Assembly: GCA_003260075.1 (NCBI GenBank)
Contig: QLIY01000439.1
Coordinates: 51,832 to 115,831, forward strand
Direction: 5' to 3'
From: Phallusia mammillata
Taxonomy: Eukaryota; Chordata; Ascidiacea; Phlebobranchia; Ascidiidae
Length of the DNA stretch: 64,000 nt
A program made the translations under genes and the position numbers. Of this stretch, positions 13,750 to 25,500 are shown in pieces. The notes beneath the pieces were generated by a model. That model searched no databases and was not told where the DNA came from. It was given only the letters and a program-made list of their open reading frames with translations. The stretch's first letter is position 1. Every line of letters begins with the position of its first letter.

Positions 13750-16700
13750 CGACCACATCTTTGGTATGCCAAGTTGTATTGATAACTTTGTAACATTAAA
13801 AGTTAATCTCACCTTACAAAAGTTTTTCTGTGGCGATATTCTGAATTGATATTACCGATTTTCATAGGATTATAACACCCAGGATTGATCCAAAGCCAGT
13901 TTGTTACGTCACAGACAAGACCAGAAGTGGGGGGGGGGGAGACAGACGAATACCCTAATGGCAAATCCCATTAAAAGCAATTGCTTCGTGGAGAGGAATG
14001 AAATAAATTAACATGAAAACCCTTTCTTCCGACACCATGCAAATCTAGAACCGAATAGAAACTGTAATAGGGTAAACACCGCCTGCTTAAGAAACAAATC
14101 AAACAGACAAACCATCCTCCAAATTTTACAGAACATATATATTCGAGGAACACTGGATGCATCGGGAAAAGGATATCCCGGTGGTCCAGCCCCTAAAATT
14201 GAAACACAAGACGGGATCAGCGGGTATTCTTTATCCGGTCCAGGTTTGGCAAGTTCCTGGCACAACGCAGGCGGTGGTGGTGGTGGAATGGGCGACGGAT
14301 CGACATACTCAGATGGATTACCTGGGGGCGGTGGGGGTTATGGCACAGAAGGGTAAATATTCAGTTTTTCAAGTTAGGCTGTTTTTTGCAATTTTTTCGG
14401 TCATTTGAAGCGTTTTTGTTCTTTTAATTAACGGTGCACTTAAACTAAGGTATCGATTTTATATACTTTTCGTACAACTTAATGGAATTTTAGGGGCAAA
14501 AAAGATATTTACTTGACGGTCAAACTTCGAAAACATTTCAGTTACATTTTTAGCACATTTTTTTACTAATTTGTACAAAACCAGCAGGCATTTGGTTATG
14601 CAACGGCGGATTTTTGTTTAATCTAGATTAATACAATATTATCAGTTTAAATTTAAAGGAGTCGCTCGCAGGTCGTCGTGCAACGTCCGGAGCGGTAAAA
14701 GTCTCCCATTCTTCTCATCATGTGGTGCTGGAGGTAGAACTTACGGAAATAAGGAAGTGAGTACGCTTTACGTGGGTTCAGGAGGTGGCAGTGGCGGAAA
14801 TGACCACACATTTATCGATAATCCTCGTGCTGGAAGGTAGGTATATAGAAGATCTGATAAGTTATAATAACACAGAAAAATCAGCCCAAAACGCGAATCT
14901 ATACATAAGAAATCAAAAACTATAGAAAGGTGGCATTCATATATATTTCTATTTTTTATGTTTTATTTCCTTTTTACCGATTACTTTACACACCATTTGT
15001 TCTACACACATGATTGTTTTTGCAAGCAAAAACTAATGGTTCCCCTAAACACGTGTTTATGGGAATTGATTACGCTATAAAAATGTTCCGGTTATTTTTA
15101 GATTTTTAAGGAAAAATTAGTAGAAAGCATCAAACCAAACTTCAAAGATTTTGTCATTATTCGTTAAAAGAAAGCCCTAACAAGATTAGAAACACTAAAA
15201 TTTAAGAAGCCATTTTGCAGCTAAGGTATACATGTGTAAAAAAATTCTTCACTTACCTTTGTTTCGCAAAACGAAAAAAATCTGAACGACCCTTAATGAC
15301 CTTTTGACACGTTTTTGATAAGCACGCAGTCCCTAAAACTTAGAGGTTGTTTCTCTAGATCAGAGATAAAGAACCACTGACCCGCGGGTCACGAAGTGAA
15401 TTTTAGTGATCCACTTGTAGTTTCAAAAATTTATGCTGATTACTGTAGATACGATGCTTATATTCATGGGAAATTTTAAATACTTCGCGACCCAGACTGG
15501 AAGGTCTCGCGACCCAAATTTTGGTCGCGACCCACTATTTTATATAGGGTTACCAGACTTCTAAGATTAAAAAGCAACGCAACAGTTAACTTCAAGCCCT
15601 TTGCCAGATTGCCTATTGTCTTAAAATACAGATTGTTGAGTCAATTGTGAGGCAACATACATGTTTCTTTAAACTCACAACTTCAAACGATTTGCAGTAC
15701 CTTTGTTGGCGCTGTTCAATGACATATAATAAAATATGTGACCCACTTTGATTTCTTTCCGAATTATAATATTAAGTACGACCTATTTAATTAAAAAGGT
15801 TTGCCATCCTTGCTCTAGAATCTAGATTGTTTGTCCAAAACTAAAAAGTTTGTTTATACATCGTTCTTTCAAATCGTGCTACATGCAGCGGTCAAGCCGA
15901 CAACGACCGTTCAATGACCATTTATCGTGTCTTTTGTTAATTCATTTTTTGACCTTGTTGTTAAGCAACTACGTTTTGCCTGACATAACAAAGCAAAATA
16001 TCGGATTGCTGCGCTAAAACAGCTGATTTCTGAATACCACTAGCCAGCGAACGTCCGTGCTTTAAGCAAATCAGTAAACCGCCACAATCGTACACCAGTG
16101 ATTCACTCCCTTGCGATTTCTTTACTGAAGGTTTACGTATTCGAGGCTTTAAAGGTGACCACTCGACCGATCAGGCTAAAATTTTAATTACTACATGAGG
16201 AACCCACTACAAATAATTGTTGAAATTTTCAGTACGTTAGGGCTTGCATTTTAGGCCTTTAAGGCCGGTAAAGGACAGAAAAAAGAAAAAATACAGACAA
16301 AAACAACGGGGGGGGGGGTTAGGGCTTGCATTTTAGGCCTCTAAGGCCGGTAAAGGACAGAAAAAAGAAAAAATACAGACAAAAACAACATGTCACCCCT
16401 TAAACATGTCACCAGGAAAGGGGACCTATAACAAGCCCCAAACTACCCGATTTGACTGTCCATTAAACTGCTTGCAAAGATACATACATGTGAAAATGCA
16501 TCTGGGGGGGGGGTTAGGAAAGGGGACCTATAACAAGCCCCAAACTACCCGATTTGGCTGTCCATTAAACTGCTTGCAAAGATACATACATGTGAAAATG
16601 CATCTAAAATAACACAAAAATGGGCTTTTGACCGCATAAAAGAGCAACCCGCAACCAATAAAAACAATCTGCAAATCTATATGAATAAGAAGCCTAATTG

Positions 16701-19113
16701 GGATACAAAAGCGTTATCCTGGCAACACCGCCACGAGCGATATTTTTAATACACTTAATTTGTTGTCAATGGTGCGACCTTTATCTTCGGAATCGTTTTA
16801 TCAGGGGAGGCAACGGAGGTGGAGGCATCTCTCTTCTAGCTTGGAACCTTTTGTCAATTACTGGTGAAGTTTTGGCTGAGGGTGAGCCGGGGGAAGGCGA
16901 CACTGACGTCAACAGGTGTTTGTCACTTAATACAATTTTTATGACCGGCCATATGTCCCAAGTCGGACGAATAAATATTAGTACCGAATACACTTAATAT
17001 GATTAAACGTAAAGATAAATCACCAAAGATGTTTATGTGTTGCACAAAACATTGACACACTCTTTAAGTTACGTGTATATTGAAACATTTCGAATTACAA
17101 TAACCTCGGACATGGATAGAAATATGATATAAAATGCATAGCTTCTGAATTTGTTTTTTTTAAATGAGACTTTTAGTCGTAATAAGAGAAACTAGTATAT
17201 TTCGAATGTACTCAAACCCAAATTGATTATTTTGGCTGCAATATCCAGAGTTCTATGTCAGGGCGGGGCTTTTCTTGTCGGGTTCGGGCTTAGGTTTTAT
17301 AAGAAACGGGCTTGATTCGGGCCTGACTTTACACTCTGTGTCAGTATTTTTTGGATAAATTTAACACGCTTATCGCCTTGTCCAAGACCAATTGTCTATT
17401 GTGTTTGTTTTCTTAGTCTTTCGTGAGGCTTCAATTATAGGCCTGTCAATCAAACTTTCGGGCCTAAACGGGCTTCTAAAAAAGGTCGGATTTCGGGTTT
17501 GTACTTTCCGGTTCGGGCCCTGTTAGGGCTCTAATTTCAGGCCTGTTTGCAACTCTGACTACAACATCTTATTTTTTAACAGTTGCGAAGAATGTCCCGC
17601 TTCTTGCAATACTGGGCACTGCAGTGGAGGCTCACACACAAGCTGTTACGATTACTCTGGTCCAGGAGGTGGAGGAAGCGGAGGTTCTCTTCATCTACAA
17701 TCCCCAACTGTTAATATCAGTAAGACGCAACACACTAAACTGCATTTTAAACTTTTTGCAGCTATGCCGGCCAATAACATTGGTTTTAAAGATTTTTCAT
17801 GTTACGATATGCTTGCAGCAAAAGCTGAACAAAAATTGTATTGCGTTTTGTTTCCGTCTATTCTTAGAGTTTTGGTAACTTTAGATGTAAGTTCAGAACC
17901 CATTGCTATAAGGCTTATTATTCTTCATTCACCAAGCAACGGTCTGGGTGATTCCAGCTTTAAGTTTCAATTACGAGTACATGGTAACTTTATTTAGAAG
18001 TACGGTTCTGTTGGGTTTTCGGTGTAACGTTTTTTTCCAAAAATTGGTTTAAATATTAAGTCATGGTTTCAATTTTAGTTGGTAAAATACTGTAAAGAAC
18101 TAAATTTGAGTTTGTTTTTACAACACTGATACATCCTAGATAATATTTGTAAATTAACACTGTTCCACTCCTATAGGGGGAGAAATATCAGCGACAGGGG
18201 GCAGAGGGGGTTACGGTGCATATGTGGGTTGTGGAGGTGATGGAGGAAGAGGGCGCATTCGAATCGACTATGATGTCTTGAACGCGATAGTTCCACAGCA
18301 CGTTTCAACTGGAGTTTACAACGGGGTAAGTGGCAAGTTTGTATTTTGTCACTGTGTAATGCAAAGTGGCTTTTAAAGAGCTTTAAGCACTCAACCAAAG
18401 CGGTTGTAATGTATGCATCGCGAAAGGTGATAGATCTACTAAATTTGCGGCTGCCCTGAGGTATGTTAGTAGATTTATCGCAAAATATGGTTTCAGTAAA
18501 CGGGACTTGTGCGATTATCTTCGAATAACGATCCTATTCGCCCAACCAACAAAATTAACATTAAGTATATCCGAGTTTCTACACAAAATGTTCCTCACAT
18601 TTCTATTTTACTTTGCATAACCATGTTCTTATTCAATCCAATAATCTTCGCTTAACTCGTGCCAGAAACTTTCCTGGGGCAAATTTTAGTAGTTATACTG
18701 ACTGTACAGTTTTTTGTACTTTGTAAAATATAGACGACTCAGTCGAACTGCAATGGTACGGATCACAACGGCGAAGACTGGATGCCAGAAAATGGTGAAC
18801 GTATAAACGGACTACACTGTAACATTAAAACGTTTCAAATACCTGACCAAACTTCTGTGTTCGTCACCGCCTACAATCAAACATCCAACGACAGTTTGTC
18901 AAATTTTGGAAAATTTTATATCTTTGCAAAGGTATTGTTAAATACAGTCTCAGTATTTTTGTATGTTTTAGTAATTGATCATATATTTTGATGTTTATAA
19001 TCCTTCAGTTTACGTTTCATAAATATTTTGTTTGTTCAAGGTATATTTTTAGTTTTTTCAGCGGCTTGTTGTTTATTATATCTTATGTCTTTCAAATTCA
19101 TTCTATTTGAATA

Positions 19114-19182
<69 letters not shown>

Positions 19183-19519
19183 AAGTAAATCTGCCATTTA
19201 GGCGAAATAGGTGAAAATATATGTAAATATTGTATGTAAATACATTGACTGATTCTCTTACTTGGAGATCATTTTCCATTCTCAGTTATTTATTATCATA
19301 AACAGTGATCCTCAATGACCATGCTGTCTGTTGGAGGGTCTGATAATGCTCAATGTAATCCCTCTCAGTTCATTCCATTTTACCTTGCTTTTAGTCGATA
19401 GAAATCAACGGAACTCTTGATGCCTCGGGGACGGGATATCCTGGTGGTAATTCTCCCACGCTTGGATATCTCAACGGCTTGCCGGGTTTATCACCTCAAA
19501 ACGGGGGCGGACGGGGCGG

Positions 19520-19592
<73 letters not shown>

Positions 19593-22500
19593 AACCCTTG
19601 AGGGGCATCCCGGAGGAGGCGGAGGCTACGGTGAAAATGGGTAGGTGAAAAATTTCAAGGAATTTTTGAATGTAAACTGGGTGTGCAATGTTTCGGTAAC
19701 TACAAATTACTTTTTAAAACATCTTTCGATAAAATAACACCCCATACTGCCAATATTTTAAACAGAAGTACTGGATGGTCTGCGACAGTAACCGTTTCGG
19801 AATATTGTTTGTACACCGCGGCTGCCTGTTCAGCATAGCTCCCTAATGGCGTAACGTTAATTTTTTTTTAAATATTCGACACCTTACCTTAATCAGGCAC
19901 TTGTTTTTTGAGAAGTCACTAATGGAAACTATGTTTTTATTGAATAAAAAATTATGTATTTTTTAATTTTTTAAACCCTCAGCACCTCTTGCAAAAATCG
20001 GTTACCATCGCTCTCACACGCCCAATGTGGACAAGGAGGTGAAAGTTATGGCGACGATGAATTGAGTATTTTATATTTGGGGTCTGGAGGGGGCAGTGGG
20101 GGTAACGACAACACCCTCAACAATAATCCTATGGGAGGGAGGTATGATCTTGGATAATATATAACTTATGTACAAAATCTAAGGCAATACGTACAGAATC
20201 TAACCGAATTTTAAGCTGATTCAACAAGGTTGAAAAAAATGCTCGCAGTTTGTACAGTTATCACCGACAGCCTGTTCTTGTCTTGTATAATTTGAGCACA
20301 AATTCTGTTTCATTTGTGGTTTATGACTTTTTGCATCGTAGGGGCGGCAATGGGGGTGGAGCGATATTCCTACACGCCACTTCATCAATTTCGATCAACG
20401 GAAATGTTCGAGTAGATGGACAGGAAGGTCAAGGTGATGAAGGAACGAGGTAAGCAGATCGTTACGGATGCACTCGAAATAAAAATGTGGCGGCAAGACC
20501 AACCAACCAATCTTCAACAGAACAACCTCCTGTTGTATGGAAAGGTGTCTTAAGAACGTCTTTGGCTAAGCTACAAAAGTCGCTACAGCACCGCCAAAAA
20601 GTGTGTTTATTCTTTTGAATGCACCTTTCAAGAGAGGTCGATTATAAAAAATACAAAAAACAACGTTTGAACTACTTTATGATTTGAGCCCAGCAAGTAA
20701 TTAGGTAATACATGCACGGCTTGCCTTTTTGCTACTTTGCAACGTTTTGTTTTAGACTTAGGAACGATCAAAACATATCACCGATGATGGCATCAGCATT
20801 TTGTAAAACGTTTGAAAATAAAGCATGACGCTTTTTACGTCTATTTAGGCTGTTATGTCCGTCATTAAACTTATGGATAGATACGTGTAAAGTGATCAAT
20901 TTATAGTTATATCAACTTCGTGTCAGTGGTATATCAAGTTTTATTGGTTTCTTTGAAATTATATGTGAAAGCGCACAAGCAGCTTATTTGCACTAAAAGA
21001 TAATCCGTTTTCTGTTGATCTATAGTTGCTTCAGATGTCCCGCTGCTTGCTCCGATAATCTATGCAGAGGATCAAGTACCACAAGTTGCTATGACTACTC
21101 GGGAGCAGGGGGCGGAGGAAGTGGAGGGTCATTAATTTTGCAGGGGCCAAAGATCAACATCGGTAAGTGAATACCGAATTTTATGAGTTTGTTAACAAAT
21201 CGGATTCCTGTACTCTTTGCTTGACAGTAATAACCTTTTGCTTAACAGTAAGAAAGTTTAATTGGCGTTAAACATTGTAACAGAATGACACATGTGCAAA
21301 TATCGTAAATTGTTTTAAAAGTTATCAGCAGAAAATGACTTTATAGGAGTGTGGTTGTTTATTGTCGTTTCGAATATTGTGAGCATATTTTGTCTAACAT
21401 GTGTGCTAATCTTTTGTCCGCAGAAGGACGTATTTCGGTGGATGGTGGACACGGTGGCTACGGAGGTGCCACGGCATGTGGAGGAGACGGTGGAAGAGGG
21501 AGAATAAGAATTGATAGCCAAGTTGTAACAGGAAACATCCCCGATCACGCTTTTCAGCGGCGCTTTAACAGGGTGGGTTAATTAAGGGATTTATGTTTCG
21601 TCAAAACACGTTGTTGTTTTGGAAAAGAATCCGCCCTAAATATTTAAATTTGCAGAATAAAATGCTTAACTGGTTGAAAAATGCCTAGCAAAATGTACTT
21701 AAACAATATTTTCGCAGCGCGAACACGAGTCCATATACGAATACGAAATTGCCAAAATTCCGCCTCGCACATCCAAAGGAGTTTTACCGATCCCACTTTA
21801 TAACTTTAGCTGCAGTTATGAGGCTCTTGATTTCGCCAGCAACGATCAAGCCTCTGTAACGTAAGTACATAAGTATTATTTTATCAGCGTTTTTAACAAC
21901 GTTTTCTCATTCTTATTCTGTAAGTTTTTTAAAAGAATTTTCTGCACATTAAAAAAACATAATGTTAAAAAAGTTATTCGGCAAACAACTAAACCCTCAT
22001 ACAAAACCCATTTTTCATTTTTTATTTGTTTACTTTTATCGATTTACCGTTACCATGCTAAGCAGCAGGCGCGAAATCCGTCATTTAATTAAAGTTTTAG
22101 TAAAAAAGAATATTTATTTTGTTGTCTTCAGTTATCTGACAACGGAGATGTTTGGTCCTTTGCATGCCGAACATTCCGTTGTATACCAGCTGGCACGGTT
22201 CAAGAGCAAAACATTCAGTGATGTTGACAAGCGTTTGTATGCTTACCAAGGCGATAATCTTTACTTCCAGCTTACGCTTAGCCAACCGCCTACTGCCACG
22301 TACAACTTGCGATTAAGGCTACAGGTAAGGCCAATGTATAGAAAGAACTACTGAGTCAAGCTGTTGTAATTATGACATTCCTTTTTTTAAGGTCGCGTCA
22401 TGTTTTATTGCGCCTCTCCTTCAAGGTGGAAGCACTTTTGTCATTTACGGGTAGGTTTATCGATTGACACGATTTTTTGCTACGAAGAAAATACATTTAC

Positions 22501-25500
22501 TGAAATAAACTTTTAGTTCTATTAATTTGTGTGGATGATCTATTGCATTGTAAGGCATCAGTGGCCTGATAATTACAACCAAAATCGCCCCTACCCTGAA
22601 AATCGACGCGTTGCGCAGACTGGGACCGGAAAACACTGATACGACATTCAATGCACTGTTGCAAGAGTAGTGTAATTGCACCTAAAATAAAATGAAAATC
22701 ATGTAATAGGTCCTATTTGCCAGCAGTTGCGTTACTAGCGGATGACAATGTAGACAAACCATTTTTATATACAGTCAAACTTCGATACTATGCCACCTTG
22801 ATATTATGCCACCCTCGCTACTATACCACTTTTGATCGTCACCAACTAAATTCAATAGAAAATATATTTACTATGCCACCCCTTACCCTTGATACTATGA
22901 CACATGAGAGTACAGTATTATTGTATTAACGGTCTGGTTCCGGATTGAAAATTCGGCCTTCTGACAATTTTCGGTTTGAGCTCATGATAAAACAGAGAAA
23001 ACATGAAAAACAAATCGTTGAGTAAACAAACGTGGTCATGTTAAGAAGTTTCACGGCTTTGCACCGAGTTTTGTAAACGCCGTTCCGTGCTTGTGTCACG
23101 ACAAAACTAACAGATCTTGTTTGTTCTATGCACGATCTATCCGTTATTTGTAATAAATTATACTGTATACTGTACCTTATACTGTATACTGTAATAAATT
23201 ACAATCGTACGACACAACGTGGCATTACAGTAGTACATTGTCACACCCCCCCCCCGTACCTTATACTGTATACTGTAATAAATTACAATCGTACAACACA
23301 ACGCGGCAATACAGTAGTACATTGTCACGTCACAAGGCTATTTTTACAACCAACCCTCGCTATTATGCCACCCTCGCTACTATGCCACTTTCTCTCGGTC
23401 CCAAAGGGTGGCATAGTATCGAAGTTTGACTGTAGCTAAACAACTACAAGCGTCAGCACTGTGGGTTACTCAAAGAACTAAACGCTTATTTCATTATGCC
23501 CACTTCCACCAACAGCATTTGTACCCATTATACCGTTTCACAGTCACATAAAAAGAATTCATTGTTTGCAGATGCGACGAGAAGAATAATGTTGGCGTTA
23601 TGGTCGACGACACAAGACCCAATGTTGTAAAATTTTACTTTGGGGCACTTCCAAGTCTTCGTCAACCATTTGATTTAGTTTGCATAGTTGGAATGTGCAA
23701 CGATACACAAGAAAATTGCCCGAAAGTAAGTTAAACCAAGCTCTTAGTTGGCAAGCGAGATCTACTGGCCGTTACCATATACGACAATAAACTTTTGTAT
23801 CCCCCCCCCCCAAAGTAAGTTAAACCAAGCTCTTAGTTGGCAAGCGAGATCTACTGGCCACGTTACCATTTTCGACAATAAACTTTTGTATTTCCTTCAA
23901 AGCCTATAAAAACGCTATAGTGTTGCCAAATTAAGTAACTTAGTTGTTACAGCGGCTTTACACACTCTCTGTAATTAGGTAAACTTCCGTGCGGTTGTGT
24001 ACAGTAAGTGTAAGCTTACATTTTGCATTCATTAGTGAAATAGGTATAGTTTTTAACCTAAACCTAACTGGCTGTAGGTTCTGCCTTGCAATCCGCAATC
24101 ATCGCGGATGAATCTCCGAACACTGAGACTTGGTGGTTTTACAATCAAAAACAAACTAGCTAAATTACCAGGCTCTACGAAATCCACGGCTAACGCATGT
24201 GCCACAAAGGTAATTTTTCTTGGCAATAATTAGATTTCGATAGTCAAGAATAATAGGAATAGACATATGTTTGTTTGGTTTTCCGATATAACGTATGCGC
24301 TACTGACCTTGTTTGACTCGAAAATTTCACTAAAAAAGGAATTTTATTTATTTATCACAATTGTTGTAATTGTCCGTCTTGCATTGTTCAAACTAGAGAT
24401 GTACCGAATATTCGGTTTGCCGAATTTATTCGGCCGAATCGACCACTTTTGTAAAGATTCGGTTTCGGCCGAATAATTTATTGCGATTCGGCCGAAACCG
24501 AATCTTTTAGGAACACACATTTAAAGCGTAAACGTGTATTTTCTGCTTAGTACCAACGAAAATCGCGTTAATCATTATATTTTTTTAACACAATATCGCT
24601 TTTCCAACTGCAGACAAAAAATCAGCAATTCATTGTCGGGTTGGAAATCATGATTGAGGCAATGTTAAACCCCACAGAACCAAAATAAGGACGAAACACA
24701 ACCATTCTGTACTAACAGCCGGTAGATAAACTTATGTTTTCATGTCAAAAGCGTAGGGTACGACTTCGCGTGACGTCATAATTGATTCGGTTGATTCGGC
24801 CGAATTTATTCGGCAAAACCGCCAAATANCCGCCGAATATTCGGTTTCGGCCGAATCGAAATTTCGCCGATTCGGTACATCACTAGTTCAAACTGGTTTT
24901 GTAAAAATGTTCCTTTTTCGAAGTAATTAGGCTTTAGTAGCTGAGCTCGATATAACTCTACAGCTACACGATCAATCAGGGGGTAAAACTTCTGTAATTG
25001 CGTTAGCGACTGTCCCAATAAATGAGTTTTATCATGCCGACAGATATAGAAACATATGTAACACTTCCAGTCAAGAGGGACATAAATTCATAACTAGCCA
25101 TATAGTGGTGAATGCTGGGTGACCGGCTGATTCGGTGTGGGGCATTCAATGGGCCTAGCGTACTATGATTTATGAAACACTTTCCGTGCGTTTTTAAAAC
25201 AACATGACTGTCTTCACATTAACTGTACTGCCACATGTTTGTGTTTGATTTTAGACTTGTTCTTACCAATGTGCAATCGTGAGCGGATCAGCGGTGTGCA
25301 TTTGTCCGAAACAACACGAGCTCGGACAAGACGGAGTGACTTGTCAAGGTAAACACGCAATTTTTGCAAACTTTGTAAACAACTCCTGAGTCTTTACGTT
25401 GTTACGTGCATAAACCCAATAGCATTATCGGTTCAAAGGAAAAAAGTTTGAGCATTTTTACAAATTACCTCTTTGGAATTTCGGAGGAACTTGGTCTGAA

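Larger units (their letters stand above)
13082..18325 (+). repeat. Glycine-rich cassette, copy 1 (six exons)
   Basis: Coding lengths 216, 221, 165, 111, 137 and 149, entering and leaving in phase 0. Landmarks: CVGFDHGGRNW and HCNIQNF; GTLDASGKGYPGG; a GYG tail; a Cys pair in SSCNVRSG...SSCGAGG; LYVGSGGGSGGND; RGGNGGGGISLLAW; CEECPASCNTGHC then CYDYSGPGGGGSGGSLHL; GGEISATGGRGGYG; and CGGDGGRGRIRIDY. Every landmark recurs in copy 2. The introns carry unrelated sequence, including a hAT-like element at 15361-15812. Confidence 0.9.
18734..21572 (+). repeat. Glycine-rich cassette, copy 2 (six exons)
   Basis: Coding lengths 198, about 221 (a 68-base G run stands in for part of it), 159, 108, 137 and 149, with the same phases as copy 1. 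Landmarks: CNGTDHNGEDW and HCNIKTF; GTLDASGTGYPGG; LYLGSGGGSGGND; RGGNGGGAIFLHA; CFRCPAACSDNLC then CYDYSGAGGGGSGGSLIL; EGRISVDGGHGGYGG; and CGGDGGRGRIRIDS. The last two exons have exactly the same length in both copies, while the protein sequences differ at many sites. This points to an old duplication rather than an assembly copy. Confidence 0.9.

Noticed and set aside
16406..16612. Tandemly repeated peptide frame
   Set aside because: The repeat is the contig-end duplication around the G run at 16504. It is intronic.
17262..17540. GGGCTTCGGGCC-rich stretch as a hAT element
   Set aside because: CAGGGC-type ends are suggestive, but no matching 8-bp target duplication or exact inverted ends were found.
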